Shown: one piece after another, positions 16,340-26,159 of the stretch
How the letters are laid out: each line of letters starts with the position of its first letter
How positions within the stretch are numbered: position 1 is the first letter of the stretch
NCBI GenBank assembly: GCA_017561935.1
Contig: JAFZBE010000069.1
Location: 1 to 64,000, forward strand
Length of the DNA: 64,000 nucleotides
Source: Bacteroidales bacterium
GTDB taxonomy: Bacteria; Bacteroidota; Bacteroidia; Bacteroidales; UBA3663
Reading direction: 5' to 3'
Program-made: the position numbers and the translations under genes
The notes under the pieces: generated by a model
What the model was told of the DNA's origin: nothing
The model's input: only the letters and a program-made list of their open reading frames with translations
Database searches by the model: none

Positions 16340-18709
16340 ATGAACCTAGTAATCGTTGAGTCGCCTGCCAAGGCAAAGACCATCCAGAAATTCCTTGGCA
16401 ACGACTATAAAGTCACCTCGAGCTACGGTCATATCAGGGACCTGAAGAAGCGTGACTTCAGTATTGATCTAGATCATCAATACCAACCCATATACGAAAT
16501 TCCCGACGACAAGAAGGAGCTCGTCGCCAACCTTCAGAAAGAAGCCCGCAAGGCCGACATGGTGTGGCTGGCATCGGATGAAGACCGCGAGGGAGAGGCC
16601 ATCTCGTGGCACCTGTTCGAGGTGCTGGGGCTCGAACCTGAGCGGACCCGACGTATCGTCTTCCACGAGATCACCAAGCCTGCCATTCTGGCAGCTATCG
16701 AGTCGCCCCGCAAGATCGACATGGATCTGGTGAATGCCCAACAGGCACGGCGCGTGCTGGACCGCATTGTAGGCTTTGAGCTCTCCCCTATCCTCTGGCG
16801 CAAGGTGAAGCCTGCCCTTTCGGCTGGACGAGTGCAGTCAGTGGCCGTACGTCTCATCGTGGAGCGTGAGCGAGAGATCGAGAACTTCAAGGCAGAGCCT
16901 TTCTATCGCGTAGCCGGCACCTTTGCCACCCTTGACCCACAAACCCATCAGACGGTGCTCTTCAATGCCGAACTGTCGCACCGCTTCAAGACCAAGGAAG
17001 AAGCCCAAGCCTTCCTCCAGAAGGCAGCCACGGCCACCTATACGGTGAGCGACATCCAGCAAAAGCCCATCAAGCGACAGCCTGCCCCACCGTTCACCAC
17101 CTCAACACTGCAACAGGAGGCAGCACGCAAGCTTCGTTACACCGTCAGCCAGACCATGAGCATCGCCCAACGTCTCTATGAGGCCGGACAAATCACCTAC
17201 ATGCGTACCGACTCGGTCAACCTCTCGTCGCTCTGCCTGGGTGCTTCGAAGGAACAGATCCTCAAGACGATGGGCAAGGAATATCTGGAGACTCGCAACT
17301 ATGTGACCCACACCAAAGGTGCGCAAGAGGCTCACGAGGCTATCCGTCCGACGTATATGGACCAACAGACCATCGAAGGCTCGACACCCGAACAGCGCTT
17401 GTATGAACTCATCTGGAAGCGCACCATCGCCAGCCAGATGGCTGATGCCATCATCGAGAAGACGCAAGCCGAGATAAGCATCTCGGGAGAAGACGAGATG
17501 AAGTTTATTGCCACGGGCGAGGTGATCAAGTTCGACGGCTTCCTGAAGGTGTATATTGAAAGCGATGACGAAGAGCTGGACAACGAGAATGAAGGAGAAA
17601 GCCGCCTGCCAGTGCTCGTGAACGGCCAGGCACTCGACCTTGATGCCGCTGATGCTGTGGAGCGTTATCCCTTGCATCCCCAGCGCTACACCGAGGCTTC
17701 GCTCGTGAAGAAGATGGAGGAACTCGGCATCGGACGTCCTTCAACCTACGCTCCCACCATCTCGACCATCCAGGCCCGCGATTATGTGGTCAAGAGCGAC
17801 CATCCTGCCGAGAAACGCAACATCACACGTCTGCACCTCGATGCGAAAACCCGGAAGATCAACTGCAAGACCAGCGAGGAGACCTACTGCAATGACAAGG
17901 GCAAGCTCATCCCCACCGATATCGGTGTGGTGGTAAACGACTTCCTTACCCAGCACTTCCCCGAGATCATGAGCTACAACTTCACAGCTACGGTCGAGGG
18001 TGAGTTTGACGAGATTGCCGAAGGCAAGGAGCAGTGGGCCAACTGCATCGACTCGTTCTACAAGCTCTTCCATCCACTCATCACCACGACGCTCGAAGAA
18101 CGTTCGGACCACAAGGCCGGTGAGCGCGTGCTTGGCGTTGATCCTAAGAGCGGACATACCGTCTCGGTAAAGATCAGCCGGTATGGCCCCGTCGTACAGA
18201 TCGGTGCCGCCGACGAAGTGAGCAAGCCGCAGTTTGCAGCCCTGCAGAAAGGCATGAGCATTGCCACCATCACCCTCGAAGAAGCGCTTAAGCTCTTCGA
18301 CCTTCCGAAGGACCTGGGTGAATTTGAAGGCAAGACCATCAGCGTCGGCATTGGCAAGTTCGGTCCTTACGTTCGCCATGACAACAAGTTCATCTCCATC
18401 CCCAAGGGTACCGACCCATTGGCCATCTCGCTCGAAGAGGCTATAAGCCTCGTCGAAGAGAAACGTGACGAGGATCGAAAGCGCGTGCTTCATACCTTTG
18501 CCGAAGATCCTGAACTGCAGCTCCTGAACGGACGCTATGGGCCGTACCTTTCGAAAGGCGGCAAGAACTACAAACTGCCACGCAGCAAGAATACCGACAA
18601 ACTCTCCTACGAGGATTGCTTGGCCATCATACAGGAAGCTGAGGCTGCCGCCGACACAGAAGGCGGTGAGAAGAAAGTCAGAAGGGGCAGGAAAAGTTCG
18701 AATGGATAA
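16340..18709 (+). CDS. topA: DNA topoisomerase I (type IA)
   Basis: Relaxes negative supercoils by transient single-strand cleavage. The Toprim domain starts at MNLVIVESPAKAKTIQ (Glu 7) and has ASDEDREGE with Asp 80 and Asp 82 as metal ligands. The catalytic tyrosine is Tyr 287 in ITYMRTDSVNLS. The C-terminal third consists of repeated Toprim-associated modules (GRYGPYLSKGGKNYKLP) instead of the tetracysteine zinc ribbons of the E. coli enzyme. Length 789 is normal for Bacteroidetes. Confidence 0.97.
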   Translation: MNLVIVESPAKAKTIQKFLGNDYKVTSSYGHIRDLKKRDFSIDLDHQYQPIYEIPDDKKELVANLQKEARKADMVWLASDEDREGEAISWHLFEVLGLEPERTRRIVFHEITKPAILAAIESPRKIDMDLVNAQQARRVLDRIVGFELSPILWRKVKPALSAGRVQSVAVRLIVEREREIENFKAEPFYRVAGTFATLDPQTHQTVLFNAELSHRFKTKEEAQAFLQKAATATYTVSDIQQKPIKRQPAPPFTTSTLQQEAARKLRYTVSQTMSIAQRLYEAGQITYMRTDSVNLSSLCLGASKEQILKTMGKEYLETRNYVTHTKGAQEAHEAIRPTYMDQQTIEGSTPEQRLYELIWKRTIASQMADAIIEKTQAEISISGEDEMKFIATGEVIKFDGFLKVYIESDDEELDNENEGESRLPVLVNGQALDLDAADAVERYPLHPQRYTEASLVKKMEELGIGRPSTYAPTISTIQARDYVVKSDHPAEKRNITRLHLDAKTRKINCKTSEETYCNDKGKLIPTDIGVVVNDFLTQHFPEIMSYNFTATVEGEFDEIAEGKEQWANCIDSFYKLFHPLITTTLEERSDHKAGERVLGVDPKSGHTVSVKISRYGPVVQIGAADEVSKPQFAALQKGMSIATITLEEALKLFDLPKDLGEFEGKTISVGIGKFGPYVRHDNKFISIPKGTDPLAISLEEAISLVEEKRDEDRKRVLHTFAEDPELQLLNGRYGPYLSKGGKNYKLPRSKNTDKLSYEDCLAIIQEAEAAADTEGGEKKVRRGRKSSNG

Positions 18710-18720
18710 GACAGGAATGA

Positions 18721-20292
18721 ATGGCTAATCCTACAAGACTCATCTACAAACTGGCGTTCGAGCGGCGATACAAGCAGCTCGAACGTTATGCTACACATAC
18801 CCACGAACTGCAACAGGAACAACTGGCTTGGGTGGTGGATCGTGCCAAGGACACCGACTTCGGCCAACAACATGGCTTTTCGACCATGCTCAAGGAGGAA
18901 GGACATGGCTTGAAGGCCGACTATCGCGTCTTTGCCAAACGCGTACCTCTTTCGAACTACGACCAGCAGAAACCCTGGATCGAACGCATGGTGCAAGGCG
19001 AAGAGAACGTGCTGTGGCCGGGACTCTGCAAGTGGTTTGCCAAGTCGTCGGGCACCACGTCGGACAAGTCGAAATACATCCCCGTCACCGACGATGGACT
19101 GAAGCTCTGCCACTATCGTGGAGCCACCGACTCGATGGTCATCTACCTGGCCCTCAATCCCGAGTCGAGGATATTCAGCGGCAAGGGACTCATCCTGGGC
19201 GGGTCGTTCTCGAACGAGCCATTGCCCAAAGGCATCCATGCAGGCGACCTTTCGGCCACTTTGATCCAGAACGTCACACCAGCCGTCAACTTCATCCGCA
19301 CGCCCAGCAAGGAGGTAGCCCTGATGGGCGAATGGGAAGCAAAGCTGAAGGCGCTGTGCGCCACGACGAAGCATGTGAACGTGACGAACATCTCGGGAGT
19401 GCCGTCGTGGATGATGGGTGTGTTGAAGAACATCCTCGCAGAAACCGGCAAGAAGAACATCACCGAAGTGTGGCCCAACCTGGAGTGCTTCTTCCACGGA
19501 GGCATTGCCTTCACTCCCTATCGCGAGCAGTATGAGCAGCTGATCCCTTCAGACAAGATGCACTACCTTGAGACCTACAACGCTTCGGAAGGGTTCTTCG
19601 GCGTACAATCGTCGTGGGACAGCAAGGACCTGCAGCTCGTGATCGACAACAAGATCTTCTACGAGTTCATCCCGATGGACGAGTTTGAAGAAGGGAGCAC
19701 CACGATGCATGCCGTGCCGTTGACCGAGGTGGAGCTTGGCAAGAACTACGCCATGGTGATCACCACACCCGGCCTTTGGCGCTATATCATCGGCGACACC
19801 ATACGCTTCACGCAACGCGACCCCTACAAGTTCTTCATCACCGGACGAACGAAAGCCTTCATCAATGCCTTTGGAGAAGAGCTGATGGTGAGCAACGCCG
19901 ACGAGGCGCTGGCAACGACCTGCTCGGAGACGGGCGCACGCATCCTGGACTATACTGCTGCCCCCACCTTCGCCGTGCTAGACAAGGAAGACGCTGCCCA
20001 CGGCTCAAAGGCACGGCACACATGGATGATCGAGTTCGCAAAGGCTCCTGCCGACCTTGAGGACTTCGCAGAGCGCCTTGACAAACACCTTCAGGAGGTG
20101 AACTCCGACTACGAAGCCAAGCGTTACAAGGGCATCTTCCTCGACCGCCTGGAACTCATCGTGGCACGAACGGGCCTCTTCACCGACTGGCTCGCGCAAA
20201 AGAAAGGCAAGCTGGGCGGACAGCTCAAGATACCACGTCTGAGCAATTCGCGCACGTATCTGGAGGAGCTGATGAAGATGAATGGAGAGTAA
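18721..20292 (+). CDS. GH3-family acyl-adenylating enzyme
   Basis: A 523-residue member of the GH3 family, named after plant auxin-conjugating enzymes and also found in Bacteroidetes. These are ANL-type enzymes that activate a carboxylate with ATP and join it to an amine or amino acid. Conserved features are FAKSSGTTSDKSKYIP (about 100-115, phosphate-binding), YNASEGFFGVQ (about 286-296) and FITGRTKAFINAFGEEL near 377. The bacterial substrate is not known. It starts 11 bases after topA. Its last 68 bases are antisense to the end of miaA. Confidence 0.88.
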   Translation: MANPTRLIYKLAFERRYKQLERYATHTHELQQEQLAWVVDRAKDTDFGQQHGFSTMLKEEGHGLKADYRVFAKRVPLSNYDQQKPWIERMVQGEENVLWPGLCKWFAKSSGTTSDKSKYIPVTDDGLKLCHYRGATDSMVIYLALNPESRIFSGKGLILGGSFSNEPLPKGIHAGDLSATLIQNVTPAVNFIRTPSKEVALMGEWEAKLKALCATTKHVNVTNISGVPSWMMGVLKNILAETGKKNITEVWPNLECFFHGGIAFTPYREQYEQLIPSDKMHYLETYNASEGFFGVQSSWDSKDLQLVIDNKIFYEFIPMDEFEEGSTTMHAVPLTEVELGKNYAMVITTPGLWRYIIGDTIRFTQRDPYKFFITGRTKAFINAFGEELMVSNADEALATTCSETGARILDYTAAPTFAVLDKEDAAHGSKARHTWMIEFAKAPADLEDFAERLDKHLQEVNSDYEAKRYKGIFLDRLELIVARTGLFTDWLAQKKGKLGGQLKIPRLSNSRTYLEELMKMNGE

Positions 20293-21220
20293 AGTCCTCA
20301 TATAGTTCCTGAACACGGGCGACCTTCTCTTCGCGGGAGAGTTCGGCGGGAATCCAGTGGATGGGGATGCCGCGGCGCTCCATGCCACGGAACCAGGTCA
20401 TCTGGCGCTTGGCAAACTGATGGATGGCAATCTCGAGCTGGCGCTCCATCTCGTCGTAGGTGAGTTCGCCTGTGAGGTAGAGAGTGAGGTATTTGTACTC
20501 GAGGCCGTAGTAAATCAGGTCCTGTGGTGGAATGTGACGCTCGTCCAATAGCCGGCGTACCTCATCGACCATCCCTGCATCGAGACGCTCGCGCAGACGG
20601 CGGGAGATGCGCTCACGACGTACATCACGATCGACTTCGGTACCCACGACGAGACTCTTGACGGCGGGATAGCCTGTGAGCTGCTCGGCATGGGTGCGAT
20701 AATAGTCGCGTATCTCAATCTCGCGGATAGCACGTTTGCGGGTGTCGGTATCGGTCTGGTTGTGGAGGGTCTTGTAGGTCTTGAGTATTTCAGTGAGTTC
20801 TTCCAAGGATTTATCTTCGAGGCGTTGGCGCAGTTCGGGATTTTCGGGCACCTCATGCATCTCGTAGCCTCGCAGTATCGACTCGACATAGAGCCCCGAA
20901 CCGCCACACATTACCGGTAGCAGGCCGCGATGGAGCATGCCGGCGTAAACACGATGGAAGTCGCGTTGAAACTCGTAGATGGAGTATTTGTAGCCCGGCT
21001 CACGGATGTCGATGAGATGGCATTTCACCTCCTTGATTACGTTGCCATCATCATCGCGCACGAGATAGTCCTCGAGGTCCTTCCCTGTGCCCAATGTCAT
21101 GTCGCGATAGACCTGACGCGAGTCGGCCGAGATGACTTCGGTATCGTAGGCCAAAGCTACATCGACGGCCAATCGGGTCTTGCCGCTGGCGGTGGGTCCA
21201 ACTATCGTAATCATGGACAT
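20225..21220 (-). CDS. miaA: tRNA dimethylallyltransferase
   Basis: Transfers a dimethylallyl group to A37 of tRNAs reading UNN codons. The P-loop GPTASGKT is at the N-terminus, followed by EVISADSRQVYRDMTLGTGK. The GKDLEDY and CHLIDIREPGYKYSIYEF wording is the form I associate with a second Bacteroidetes paralogue, so another miaA may exist elsewhere in the genome. The start is placed at the MSM codons, because upstream residues (MLIVNCN) lie in AT-rich spacer. The last 20 or so residues are read from the opposite strand of the GH3 gene's end. It is the final gene of a five-gene operon. Confidence 0.93.
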   Translation of the reverse strand: MSMITIVGPTASGKTRLAVDVALAYDTEVISADSRQVYRDMTLGTGKDLEDYLVRDDDGNVIKEVKCHLIDIREPGYKYSIYEFQRDFHRVYAGMLHRGLLPVMCGGSGLYVESILRGYEMHEVPENPELRQRLEDKSLEELTEILKTYKTLHNQTDTDTRKRAIREIEIRDYYRTHAEQLTGYPAVKSLVVGTEVDRDVRRERISRRLRERLDAGMVDEVRRLLDERHIPPQDLIYYGLEYKYLTLYLTGELTYDEMERQLEIAIHQFAKRQMTWFRGMERRGIPIHWIPAELSREEKVARVQELYEDFTLHSSSSAPPDTCANCSDVVS

Positions 21221-21234
21221 ATTACAATTAACAA

Positions 21235-22041
21235 TTAACAATTAAGAATGATTTCCTGTTGATCGTAGGCGAGATGAACGGTATCGAGGAGCTCCTGTGG
21301 GAAAAGGTTGGATAGTTCATGGCTCAGCCGACGTTCGAAGTCGGCATGGAGACCCATATCGTGGCTCATGTGGGTGAAGAACGTCTGACGCGGCTTGAGA
21401 TGCTCGACAATCACCATGGCTTGTGCCACGCTGTAGTGGGTAGGATGCTCGGTCCAGCGCAGGGCATCGATGATCAGCGTGTCAATCCCTTCAAGTTTCG
21501 GCAAGTCGCGTTCGTGAATCCTGGTACAATCGGTGATATAGCCTAAGGCACCGACACGATAACCCAGGATAGGAAGCTGTCCGTGATAACAACGAATGGG
21601 CACAATCGTGGTCTCCCCAACCTGAAAGACATCGCCTTGACTGGGATGCACGGTATGGAGGATAAGTTTGGGTACGCCAGGGTATTGATGCACGAAGATA
21701 TAATCCCAGCGCGTGAGCAGCGAGTGGCTCATCCCCTTGTCGGCATAGGTCGGCAAGGGTGTCCAATAGGCCCAAGGGCGCAGATCATCGAGACCATAGC
21801 AATGGTCGAAATGATTGTGCGTGAGCAATAGCGCGTCGAGCTTGGTGATGTCGGCACGCAAGGCCTGCAGGCGGAAGTCGGGACCACAGTCGATGAGGAT
21901 GTCCTTGTCGTCGTCGGTATGAACCAATGCACTGCAACGCCAGCGGTTGTCCTTCGGATCCTTGCTCGTACATACTTCACACTTGCAGGTCGGCATGGGG
22001 ACACCGATGCTTGTGCCACTTCCTAGGATAGTTAGCTTCAT
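21235..22041 (-). CDS. MBL-fold phosphodiesterase, PhnP-like
   Basis: Metallo-beta-lactamase-fold hydrolase with the metal motif THNHFDHCYGLDD and later ligands in ITDCTR and FTHMSHD. The N-terminal GSGTSIGVPMPTCKCEVC, with paired cysteines, resembles the PhnP-type cyclic phosphodiesterases that bind a structural zinc there. The likely reaction is hydrolysis of a phosphodiester, possibly a cyclic nucleotide or ribosyl phosphate. There are no phosphonate genes nearby, so a role in phosphonate use is not supported. It is 14 bases upstream of miaA. Confidence 0.87.
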   Translation of the reverse strand: MKLTILGSGTSIGVPMPTCKCEVCTSKDPKDNRWRCSALVHTDDDKDILIDCGPDFRLQALRADITKLDALLLTHNHFDHCYGLDDLRPWAYWTPLPTYADKGMSHSLLTRWDYIFVHQYPGVPKLILHTVHPSQGDVFQVGETTIVPIRCYHGQLPILGYRVGALGYITDCTRIHERDLPKLEGIDTLIIDALRWTEHPTHYSVAQAMVIVEHLKPRQTFFTHMSHDMGLHADFERRLSHELSNLFPQELLDTVHLAYDQQEIILNC

Positions 22042-22054
22042 ATTAATTAATTAA

Positions 22055-22492
22055 TCAATCTTCCTCGCCCTTTATTTCGAGCAATGACTTGTACTCCTCG
22101 TTGTCGGGATCGAGTTCGGCGTAGATGGTGATGGGCAGTTCGGGAAGACCTGCCAAGGCCTCGTTGAGGCGTTCGCCAAAAGCCTTGTTATTGCGACAGA
22201 TGAAGATCATGTCGCGCTTTCCCTGCCCGGTATAGACACCCGTGAGGATAGCGAGCTTGTCCTTCTCCATGGCCGCCTGCAGACGGTCCTGTACCGCCTC
22301 CATAATCTGGGCTTCCTTGTCGTTGGCAGGGAGGCCTTGTTCGTCTTTCTCGTAATGCCAGCTCACTTCGATACGCTCCTTCATCTTGCCTTGCTGAATC
22401 CAAGCATCGATGTCGGAACGGCCCGAAATGTAGGTGATCGTGTTGTCGTCGTTCTGCGAGATTGCAGTGAACCATTTGTCGGAAAGTTGCAT
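22055..22492 (-). CDS. DUF695 domain protein
   Basis: A 145-residue soluble protein matching the DUF695 pattern: N-terminal DKWFTAISQND, central IEVSWHYE, and a C-terminal ITIYAELDPDNEEYKSLL. No catalytic residues can be named and the function of the family is unknown. It sits between the DUF4922-SpoIID gene and the MBL hydrolase, 13 bases from the latter. Confidence 0.8.
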   Translation of the reverse strand: MQLSDKWFTAISQNDDNTITYISGRSDIDAWIQQGKMKERIEVSWHYEKDEQGLPANDKEAQIMEAVQDRLQAAMEKDKLAILTGVYTGQGKRDMIFICRNNKAFGERLNEALAGLPELPITIYAELDPDNEEYKSLLEIKGEED

Positions 22493-22530
22493 GGATATAT
22501 CAATTAAGAATTAATAGTTAGAAGAAACAA

Positions 22531-24627
22531 TCAGTAGCGGGTGGTGAGGTGGGCACCGGGGTAATAATGGGCGAGAATCTCTTCGGCAGAGAAACCCTTA
22601 AGGGCCATGGCTGCTGCGCCTATTTGGCAAAGACCCACACCGTGTCCCCAGCCGTGTCCCTTGAGGAGAAAGTGTCGCGTTCCACCAACCATGGGTTGGG
22701 TCTCCACCACGTCGAACCACGAGCTATAGAGATGGCTCTTGGACAATGCCTTGCGTATGAGCAACTCCTTCCCTATTTCGACCGTCTTCCTGCTACCGAT
22801 GATCTTCAGCAGCTTTATTCGCCCCGAGGCACCACGTTCGATGGGCAATAGATGCTCGATGGTGCCCACACCCAGGGATAACTTCGTTTCCACGAGCTCG
22901 GATAACTCGTCTTGCGAATAATCGACCTGCCAATCGTGGAAGTCGATGGTCTGCTGATCGTAGTTGTTCAACACCTGTTTCAAGACCGCCTGCATGCCGC
23001 CTGGAAGCGTTTCGATGAAGGCAGGGGAGCAATACGGATCGTCGATGGCACGGAGGTAGTCGAAATCGACATCCTGCCAGCAGGAACTGAACAGTTCGGT
23101 ACGACCTCCGCAGCATTTGCTGAAGCGGGCATCGCAGATTTCGCCATCGGCATCGGTCAGGACGATACCACGGGTGGCACGGATAGCCTCTTCGACGAGT
23201 GGAGACACCTGACGTGTGATGCCTTGGTATCGCTGACAATGATCGTCGGCACAGACATCGTAGAGATGGTGGTCGGTGTGGTCCCAGATCTTGACAATGC
23301 GGGATGCTTCACCCCCATCCCCTCTCCCACTGAAAAGAGAGAACGACTCTTTCTGACGCGGGCGCTTCGCGTTGCGTATTTGCCTCAGCACCCAGCTGCG
23401 ACTGATGATGGCATGGGCCTTGAGAAGCTCCAGGCTATTGGTGGCGGCCATCTCGGACGAGATGACACTGGCCAGATATTGTTCGACAGGAACGACATTA
23501 ATGGCATGGAGCTGGCCTTCGCGTGCGATGATATGCAGGGAGCCCCGGAACACCTGGTCCTCGCGTTGCTGCCAATGGAACTGCTTGCCAATGGTTACAC
23601 CTTCGAGGGTGAACGGCTCAACATGGGTCCAATACTCATTCATCTCCTGCATCTCAGCACGATTGGAGCTATAGTCCATCACGTCTTTCATACGATCTTC
23701 GCCCACGTAATGCATGGCATGAACACGTTCGTCGGCCGAAAAACGCAACTCCTTGCCCTCAGTCACACCCACGTGGAGCATGGGCTCGACCTTATAACAC
23801 TGGTCCAACATGTCGCGTAAGATCTCGGGCGTAAGCTTGACAAAATCCTCTTCGCGACAAAGAGGTATCAATCCGCAGTACTCCAGGCTTGCCGGACTGC
23901 AAATAACCTTGTTGGGATCGGAGTCGGGCAGGAAATACTGTGAGGGGCGATGTGCCTTGCGGTCGATGACCAGCCAATAGGCTACACTGCCTTCAGTCCA
24001 TGTGACGATGTTCTTGTGGTCGGACTCTTCGACATGAGGCACATGCTGAGTGACGCCCAGTTGTGTGCGAACGTCCTCGCTCCAGCCAATCAAAGGCACG
24101 CAACTTTTTGGCACTGCCTGGAAATGCATGTGGTCGGGGGCACTGGCTCCAGAGCAGGCGCCATTGAAGAAGATGAGGTAATCGGGGAAAAGGTCGGCGA
24201 AGAATGCCATATCCCACATCCTACCCGTGAAATCCTGACGCACATGTTCCTTGCAGATGATCGTGAAATGATGATCGACAATCGGGAACGGGTTGACGGC
24301 TACCAGGTACTGGTGATGCATGGGCAGGGTATCGACAGTGGTACGAATCTGCTGCACGGGCAAAGCATCTTCGCAAAGGAAACAAGGGCGCACATCATCC
24401 TTCTGCTCGACACTCATTGACACGAGCTTTCCGTTGACGATGAGTGCCTTTGCACTTTTTGAACGTCCTGGATTGAATGACAGTACATATTCCCGGCCAT
24501 CGAGGACAAGACTGCGACGCCCTGCACCCGACAGCTGCTCATACCGCTCGCGGCAATCAGGCCACTGGGCCAGCTGTTGTTCAAAAAGTCGATTCAGATC
24601 AAGCATGATAGGTCGTTGGTTATTCAT
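22531..24627 (-). CDS. DUF4922 (HIT-like) fused to SpoIID/LytB domain
   Basis: The N-terminal half (about residues 1-300) is a DUF4922 domain related to HIT-type nucleotide transferases: it has CFLCEDALP, NPFPIVDHHFTII and the histidine motif DHMHFQAVPK. The C-terminal half (about 370-698) is a SpoIID/LytB domain, beginning near HAINVVPVEQYLASVISSEM and ending with KGHGWGHGVGLCQIGAAAMA; SpoIID is a lytic transglycosylase or amidase enhancer. No signal peptide is seen, which is odd for a cell-wall domain. The start is the ATG overlapping the upstream stop as ATGA, implying translational coupling to the glycosyltransferase. The combination occurs in other Bacteroidales; the joint role is unknown. 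Confidence 0.83.
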   Translation of the reverse strand: MNNQRPIMLDLNRLFEQQLAQWPDCRERYEQLSGAGRRSLVLDGREYVLSFNPGRSKSAKALIVNGKLVSMSVEQKDDVRPCFLCEDALPVQQIRTTVDTLPMHHQYLVAVNPFPIVDHHFTIICKEHVRQDFTGRMWDMAFFADLFPDYLIFFNGACSGASAPDHMHFQAVPKSCVPLIGWSEDVRTQLGVTQHVPHVEESDHKNIVTWTEGSVAYWLVIDRKAHRPSQYFLPDSDPNKVICSPASLEYCGLIPLCREEDFVKLTPEILRDMLDQCYKVEPMLHVGVTEGKELRFSADERVHAMHYVGEDRMKDVMDYSSNRAEMQEMNEYWTHVEPFTLEGVTIGKQFHWQQREDQVFRGSLHIIAREGQLHAINVVPVEQYLASVISSEMAATNSLELLKAHAIISRSWVLRQIRNAKRPRQKESFSLFSGRGDGGEASRIVKIWDHTDHHLYDVCADDHCQRYQGITRQVSPLVEEAIRATRGIVLTDADGEICDARFSKCCGGRTELFSSCWQDVDFDYLRAIDDPYCSPAFIETLPGGMQAVLKQVLNNYDQQTIDFHDWQVDYSQDELSELVETKLSLGVGTIEHLLPIERGASGRIKLLKIIGSRKTVEIGKELLIRKALSKSHLYSSWFDVVETQPMVGGTRHFLLKGHGWGHGVGLCQIGAAAMALKGFSAEEILAHYYPGAHLTTRY

Positions 24628-25988
24628 TGTAGGCAACGACGTGCCATGAGTTCGATGGTACGGATACGATCCTTGTAAAGATTGTTGCGGTTCACCTTCT
24701 CGCGGCTCAACGCAGCATCGCTATTGCCACTCCAACGACGGCAGTCGTAGAGCGACTCGTAGATACGACCCAAGCGATATTCACGCGTGATGCGGAGCAT
24801 TGCGGCATAGTCCTCGCCATAACTTGTATTGGGCAATGGATACTGGAGCAACAGATCACGACGGAATGCACGAGGAGCGCCCAGCCCGTTGATGCGGAGG
24901 GCGTTGTTCATTCCGTTTTCGGGAGTCCATTCGCGGTGATCGATGATGCCTGGAGGAAGTTCGTTCAAATCGAAATCGGTGAGGCGATAACTGCCCACCA
25001 CTGCCATGCAATTCTGCTCGCCAAAGGCATCGACCATCCGCTGCAAAGTCGTTGGGGCAGAATACATGTCGTCGCTATCGAGTTGCACGACAAACTGTCC
25101 GCATTGGGGCGAGTTGACGGCCTTGTTCCAGCAACCTCCGATGAGGAGCGTTGTCTCTTCGGGAATGAGATGCACGACACGGCGATCGTGTTCGGCCAAG
25201 GCGGAAAGAACGTCAGTCGTTCCGTCGGTACTGTGGTTGTCGACCACAATGACATTGAAGTCGAAATCGGTGGCCTGCTGAAGTGCAGAACGCACCGCAT
25301 CGCGTATGGTGTGCACACGGTTGAAGACGGGGATGACTACACTTGCCAAGGGGCGATCGTCTTCTTTACGCAGGGGCTCGGCTGACTTGAGTCGGCAGGA
25401 GTCGATCAGACCTCCATTTGCCTGAAGCCAATGGGTCAGAGCCACCTCATATTCAAGCTGAACCTCACGGTTACGAGGATTGACGTAATCGAACTGCGAA
25501 CCTCCAGCGTTCTCTGCTGGAGTGAACGTGTAGAGGTATTCATTCAGATGGAACGGCAGGTAAGGAACACATCCACAACTCTTGAGTCGCAGGGCATAGA
25601 AGGCGGCAAAACGGTATTGTGCAAAATCATCGACACTATCGAGAGCCTCCACCTTGAGCAAGACGACTGGCCCAAAATCGAAGTCATCGCGCAAAGAGCC
25701 CTCCTGATAGTCGATGCACTCACATCGTTCATCGGCTTGGCGATAGTCGGTATATAACATACGCCGTCCAGTATCTTTTAAGACAGACAACATACGCAGC
25801 AGCTCCTGCATGGTCAACTCCAGTGTTCCTGGTACGAGCTGCAGGATGACCCAGCGCGCGTCGAGGTCGCCTAGACGTTGACGCAAGGCATGAACATTAT
25901 CGGAAGAACACACTACAGGCAACATCGCCAATGCGCAATGCTCAGCTTCATGGATAAGGACAGGTTTCTCGGTAGCGTGAAGTATCAT
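24624..25988 (-). CDS. Glycosyltransferase family 2 with N-terminal extension
   Basis: A GT-A-fold glycosyltransferase domain spans about residues 190-430, with ASVVIPVFNRVHTI, VVDNHSTDGT and the metal-binding LDSDD. The first 185 residues form a separate domain I cannot name (acidic, with CALAMLPVVCSSDN and WVILQLVPGTLEL). There is no membrane segment, so it is cytosolic. Donor and acceptor are unknown. It heads the operon to miaA and overlaps the next gene by four bases. Confidence 0.85.
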   Translation of the reverse strand: MILHATEKPVLIHEAEHCALAMLPVVCSSDNVHALRQRLGDLDARWVILQLVPGTLELTMQELLRMLSVLKDTGRRMLYTDYRQADERCECIDYQEGSLRDDFDFGPVVLLKVEALDSVDDFAQYRFAAFYALRLKSCGCVPYLPFHLNEYLYTFTPAENAGGSQFDYVNPRNREVQLEYEVALTHWLQANGGLIDSCRLKSAEPLRKEDDRPLASVVIPVFNRVHTIRDAVRSALQQATDFDFNVIVVDNHSTDGTTDVLSALAEHDRRVVHLIPEETTLLIGGCWNKAVNSPQCGQFVVQLDSDDMYSAPTTLQRMVDAFGEQNCMAVVGSYRLTDFDLNELPPGIIDHREWTPENGMNNALRINGLGAPRAFRRDLLLQYPLPNTSYGEDYAAMLRITREYRLGRIYESLYDCRRWSGNSDAALSREKVNRNNLYKDRIRTIELMARRCLQ

Positions 25989-26020
25989 TACAATCTATTA
26001 TATAATGTATAATTTAGGTG

Positions 26021-26028
26021 CAAAGATA
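26021..26028 (-). promoter_or_regulatory. -7 box (TATCTTTG) of the glycosyltransferase-miaA operon
   Basis: Minus-strand TATCTTTG, 32 nt before the start codon. A -33 element is not clear. Confidence 0.5.
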
Positions 26029-26092
26029 ATGTTTTTTTCGAAACAACGGTCAACTTTGCACAAAATTTTGAGTTTTCGTCACAAAAAACAAG

Positions 26093-26133
26093 AAAAAAGG
26101 GCATTGAAGAACTTGAAACAGCTCTTCAATGCC
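26093..26133 (-). terminator. Terminator of the barrel-OmpA-LRR cluster
   Basis: On the minus strand an 11-bp perfect stem (GGCATTGAAGA with TCTTCAATGCC) is followed by six T. It lies about 27 bases after the LRR gene's stop. Confidence 0.88.
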
Positions 26134-26159
26134 ACATTAAGGATTGACGAAGTATCTAA

